From: Lentimicrobium sp.
Lineage (GTDB): Bacteria > Bacteroidota > Bacteroidia > Bacteroidales > Lentimicrobiaceae
Assembly (NCBI GenBank): GCA_023957275.1
Contig: JAMLHF010000013.1
Coordinates: 1 to 64,000, forward strand
Length of the DNA stretch: 64,000 bases
Direction of reading: 5' to 3'
The notes below the pieces were generated by a model, which did no database searches, was not told the DNA's origin, and saw only the letters and a list, made by a program, of their open reading frames with translations. Position numbers and translations under genes: made by a program. How positions within the stretch are numbered: position 1 is the first letter of the stretch; every line of letters begins with the position of its first letter. Shown here in pieces: positions 62,748 through 64,000 of the stretch.

Positions 62748-62785
62748 CTACTTTTTGCTTGACCAAAAAGTAGCAAAAAGTCAAG
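62748..62785 (+). ncRNA. Conserved stem-loop, unit 3, with compensatory changes
   Basis: CTACTTTTTG (62748-62757) pairs perfectly with CAAAAAGTAG (62764-62773) around CTTGAC, and GTCAAG at 62780-62785 complements the loop. Compared with units 1 and 2, two stem pairs and one loop-downstream pair changed on both sides, keeping pairing intact. Confidence 0.45.
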
Positions 62786-63310
62786 GCTTCCCAAAAATGG
62801 CTGAAAACAGGCGAGCGTTTTGGCAGGAAGAAACGAAGGTTGTTACATTCCTCTACTGAATACCGATGTACAAAAATCTCCCGTGCATCACCAACCATCA
62901 TCGCAGACGTTTCTTCTCTATTTATTTGCTGCCTGTTTTCTTAACGCCATTTTTGGAAGGCCGGTCCTTTTGCAATTATTATTCAATGATAATAGTAAAA
63001 CACTTCATACCTCCTGTATCACAAATCGGAATGGAATTACGCAACTTGTTATAAAATTCAATTTCCTTTTTCTTTGTAATCCCAGTAATGTATGGCAGCG
63101 TTGAAAATTTTCAGCATTCGCATAAGCGGCCTTCTGGTTTTCGTACGCTATAACATCCAAAAGAAACTAAAACATCTAACCTTGGTACTAAAGAAAAACA
63201 GGCAGCCGTGTTGCGAATGCGCGGCCCCGCGGCCTGAGCGGATAAAAAGTTAGAAGCCAACAGTTTGCGCTGGCATCACTAACCATTGATTGGAACATTA
63301 GTAAAAAGAA

Positions 63311-63343
63311 GACCTGACAAGTAGGAAGAAAACTTGTCAGGTC
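63311..63343. terminator. Perfect hairpin closing the repeat array
   Basis: GACCTGACAAGT (63311-63322) and ACTTGTCAGGTC (63332-63343) form a 12-bp perfect stem with a 9-nt loop. The left arm is the last sequence shared with the repeat units. It lacks a T-run, so it could mark the array's end rather than act as a terminator. Confidence 0.5.
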
Positions 63344-63835
63344 AGATCGTTGATTATTGCGGCCAGGCCCTGCGGAGAAGTCAGGAATGTCAGGAAACCA
63401 AATAAAATCCTCGCGTCATCGCGGCTTTGCGAGGGGTACGTTATGAAGGTTTGACTCTGTTGGTGCCCGTGGCAAGCGGCGGAGCCTGTCAAGCCTCTTT
63501 GCGGGAGGACACGCGCACTTACAAAACACAGGAAGACCTGGCAAACCGGAAGTATGTCTCCCGTTATGAAAAATAACGGAATAAACTGACCTAAGGCGGA
63601 TGGACTCATCAGGTCAGGTCATTATTTGCATTTGATAGTCTGTCAGTGCAAACTATTTTGGGGCTTACGCATAAATTCTGCATTTGTCTTCTCAAAAAAA
63701 CTATCGTCCGCCATCAACCATGGCCTTTATCCCTGATCAACAGCCACTGATTACATTCAAACCCAATATGAAGTTTAAAATAAAAGGCTGTCAGGAAAAC
63801 GAGTTTTCATCATGCTGCAGATTCTGTAACATCTT
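63344..63835. other. Non-coding stretch after the repeat array
   Basis: No convincing gene. It contains scattered CAGGTCAGGTC-like words related to the hairpin at 63311. The frame at 63337-63609 has no recognisable protein features. Confidence 0.4.
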
Positions 63836-64000
63836 TTATGTATAGATGATTTTATGCATAAACATTTTACCGTTAAATACCATTCTTATAAAGTAAATAC
63901 CCGGGCTTGCTTTTTTACTATCAGTTAAAGCGCCATCCCAGCTAAATGCATTTATTCCTTGCTGTAAATCTTCATTAACAAGTTCGGCTATGCGCTTTCC
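63836..64000 (-). CDS. C-terminal end of a T9SS-exported protein (cut by window edge)
   Basis: The last 54 codons of a minus-strand gene whose beginning lies beyond the window. It reads GKRIAELVNEDLQQGINAF and then SWDGALTDSKKASPGIYF, IRMVFNGKMFMHKIIYT and a stop at 63836-63838. The G-x-x-x-x-x-L-x-x-x-x-x-x-G-x-x-x-F-x-W-D-G...GIYF pattern is the type A C-terminal sorting domain read by the type IX secretion system, so the protein is exported to the surface. Function of the missing part unknown. Confidence 0.85.
   Translation of the reverse strand, partial: GKRIAELVNEDLQQGINAFSWDGALTDSKKASPGIYFIRMVFNGKMFMHKIIYT

Larger units (their letters stand above)
61305..63322. repeat. Tandem array of a ~635-bp repeat, three full units and one partial
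   Basis: Units begin at 61305, 61941, 62575 and 63209 (periods 636, 634, 634) with TGT(C/T)GCGAATGCGCGG. Units 1 and 2 are nearly identical; unit 3 is more diverged; the fourth stops after GACCTGACAAGT. Each unit has a GC-rich palindrome at its start (CGCGG-cc-CCGCG), an RNA-like stem-loop about 175 bp in, and an AT-rich second half. The short frames inside differ between copies and are broken, so I treat it as non-coding. Confidence 0.9.

Noticed and set aside
62820..63104. 94-aa frame within the third repeat unit
   Set aside because: The equivalent frames in units 1 and 2 are broken by stops, so it is not conserved as a protein.
61305..63322. CRISPR array
   Set aside because: Units are ~635 bp without short repeat/unique spacer alternation and no cas genes are present.
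63337..63609. 90-aa minus-strand frame
   Set aside because: No signal, domain or promoter; it overlaps the array-end hairpin and has non-coding-like composition.

Overview
The window looks like a chromosome segment of a Bacteroidota bacterium, probably close to Bacteroidales/Marinilabiliales, although I cannot place the genus. The evidence is a fused SecDF, type IX secretion C-terminal sorting domains (46293-48545 and the cut gene at 63836-64000), an ECF sigma/FecR/STN-TonB receptor trio with a DUF4249 lipoprotein, many lipoproteins, and the Bacteroidota -7 promoter motif TAnnTTTG upstream of several genes. No rRNA, tRNA, CRISPR array, transposase or integrase gene was found.

Region 1 (1-14474) is an accessory island, visibly more AT-rich than the rest, with every gene on the minus strand. 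Its left part holds single-gene units (DUF3298 lipoprotein, M50-like membrane protease, unknown lipoprotein). Imperfect palindromes ending in GCTAAC/GTTAGC separate them, a layout like integron cassettes but with a non-canonical core. Its right part (3015-14423) is one long metal-resistance module: Fur regulator, small His-rich secreted protein, a decayed YHS-domain gene, a CzcA pump fused to its own outer-membrane channel, CzcB adaptor, PII-like protein, HMA-CDF transporter, YnfA, CzcD and a GDCCVxC mini-protein. The module ends in imperfect inverted repeats and also carries a directly repeated hairpin near each end. A decayed copy of the nitroreductase 3' end at 826-995 matches the intact gene at 14475, and the homology starts at the same GCTAACTC sequence in both places, which suggests recombination at that core.

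Region 2 (14475-33559) has the more balanced composition of the host. It holds a nitroreductase, then ECF sigma, FecR anti-sigma, STN-TonB receptor and DUF4249 lipoprotein (transenvelope-regulated uptake). A propeller-type histidine kinase with its LytTR regulator follows, then a run of exported proteins: a small secreted protein, a lipase with a FecR-like domain and C-terminal anchor, two lipoproteins, a pentapeptide-repeat protein and a papain-like cysteine protease.

Region 3 (33667-61270) is mostly housekeeping: DUF4332 protein, TetR regulator, PLP-dependent sulfur amino acid lyase with divergent Lrp regulator, serine hydrolase, lpdA, rfbC, lytic transglycosylase plus uvrA, LOG-family protein, retropepsin-like protease, FG-GAP surface protein, secDF, tatA, an OmpA-type protein with a degenerate retropepsin tail, purM, prfA, pyrF, ilvE and a stand-alone RuvC-like nuclease. 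A duplicated palindrome-rich repeat lies between purM and prfA.

Region 4 (61271-64000) is non-coding apart from the cut T9SS gene. It holds 3.2 copies of a ~635-bp tandem repeat containing a stem-loop with compensatory base changes between copies, which suggests a structured RNA.
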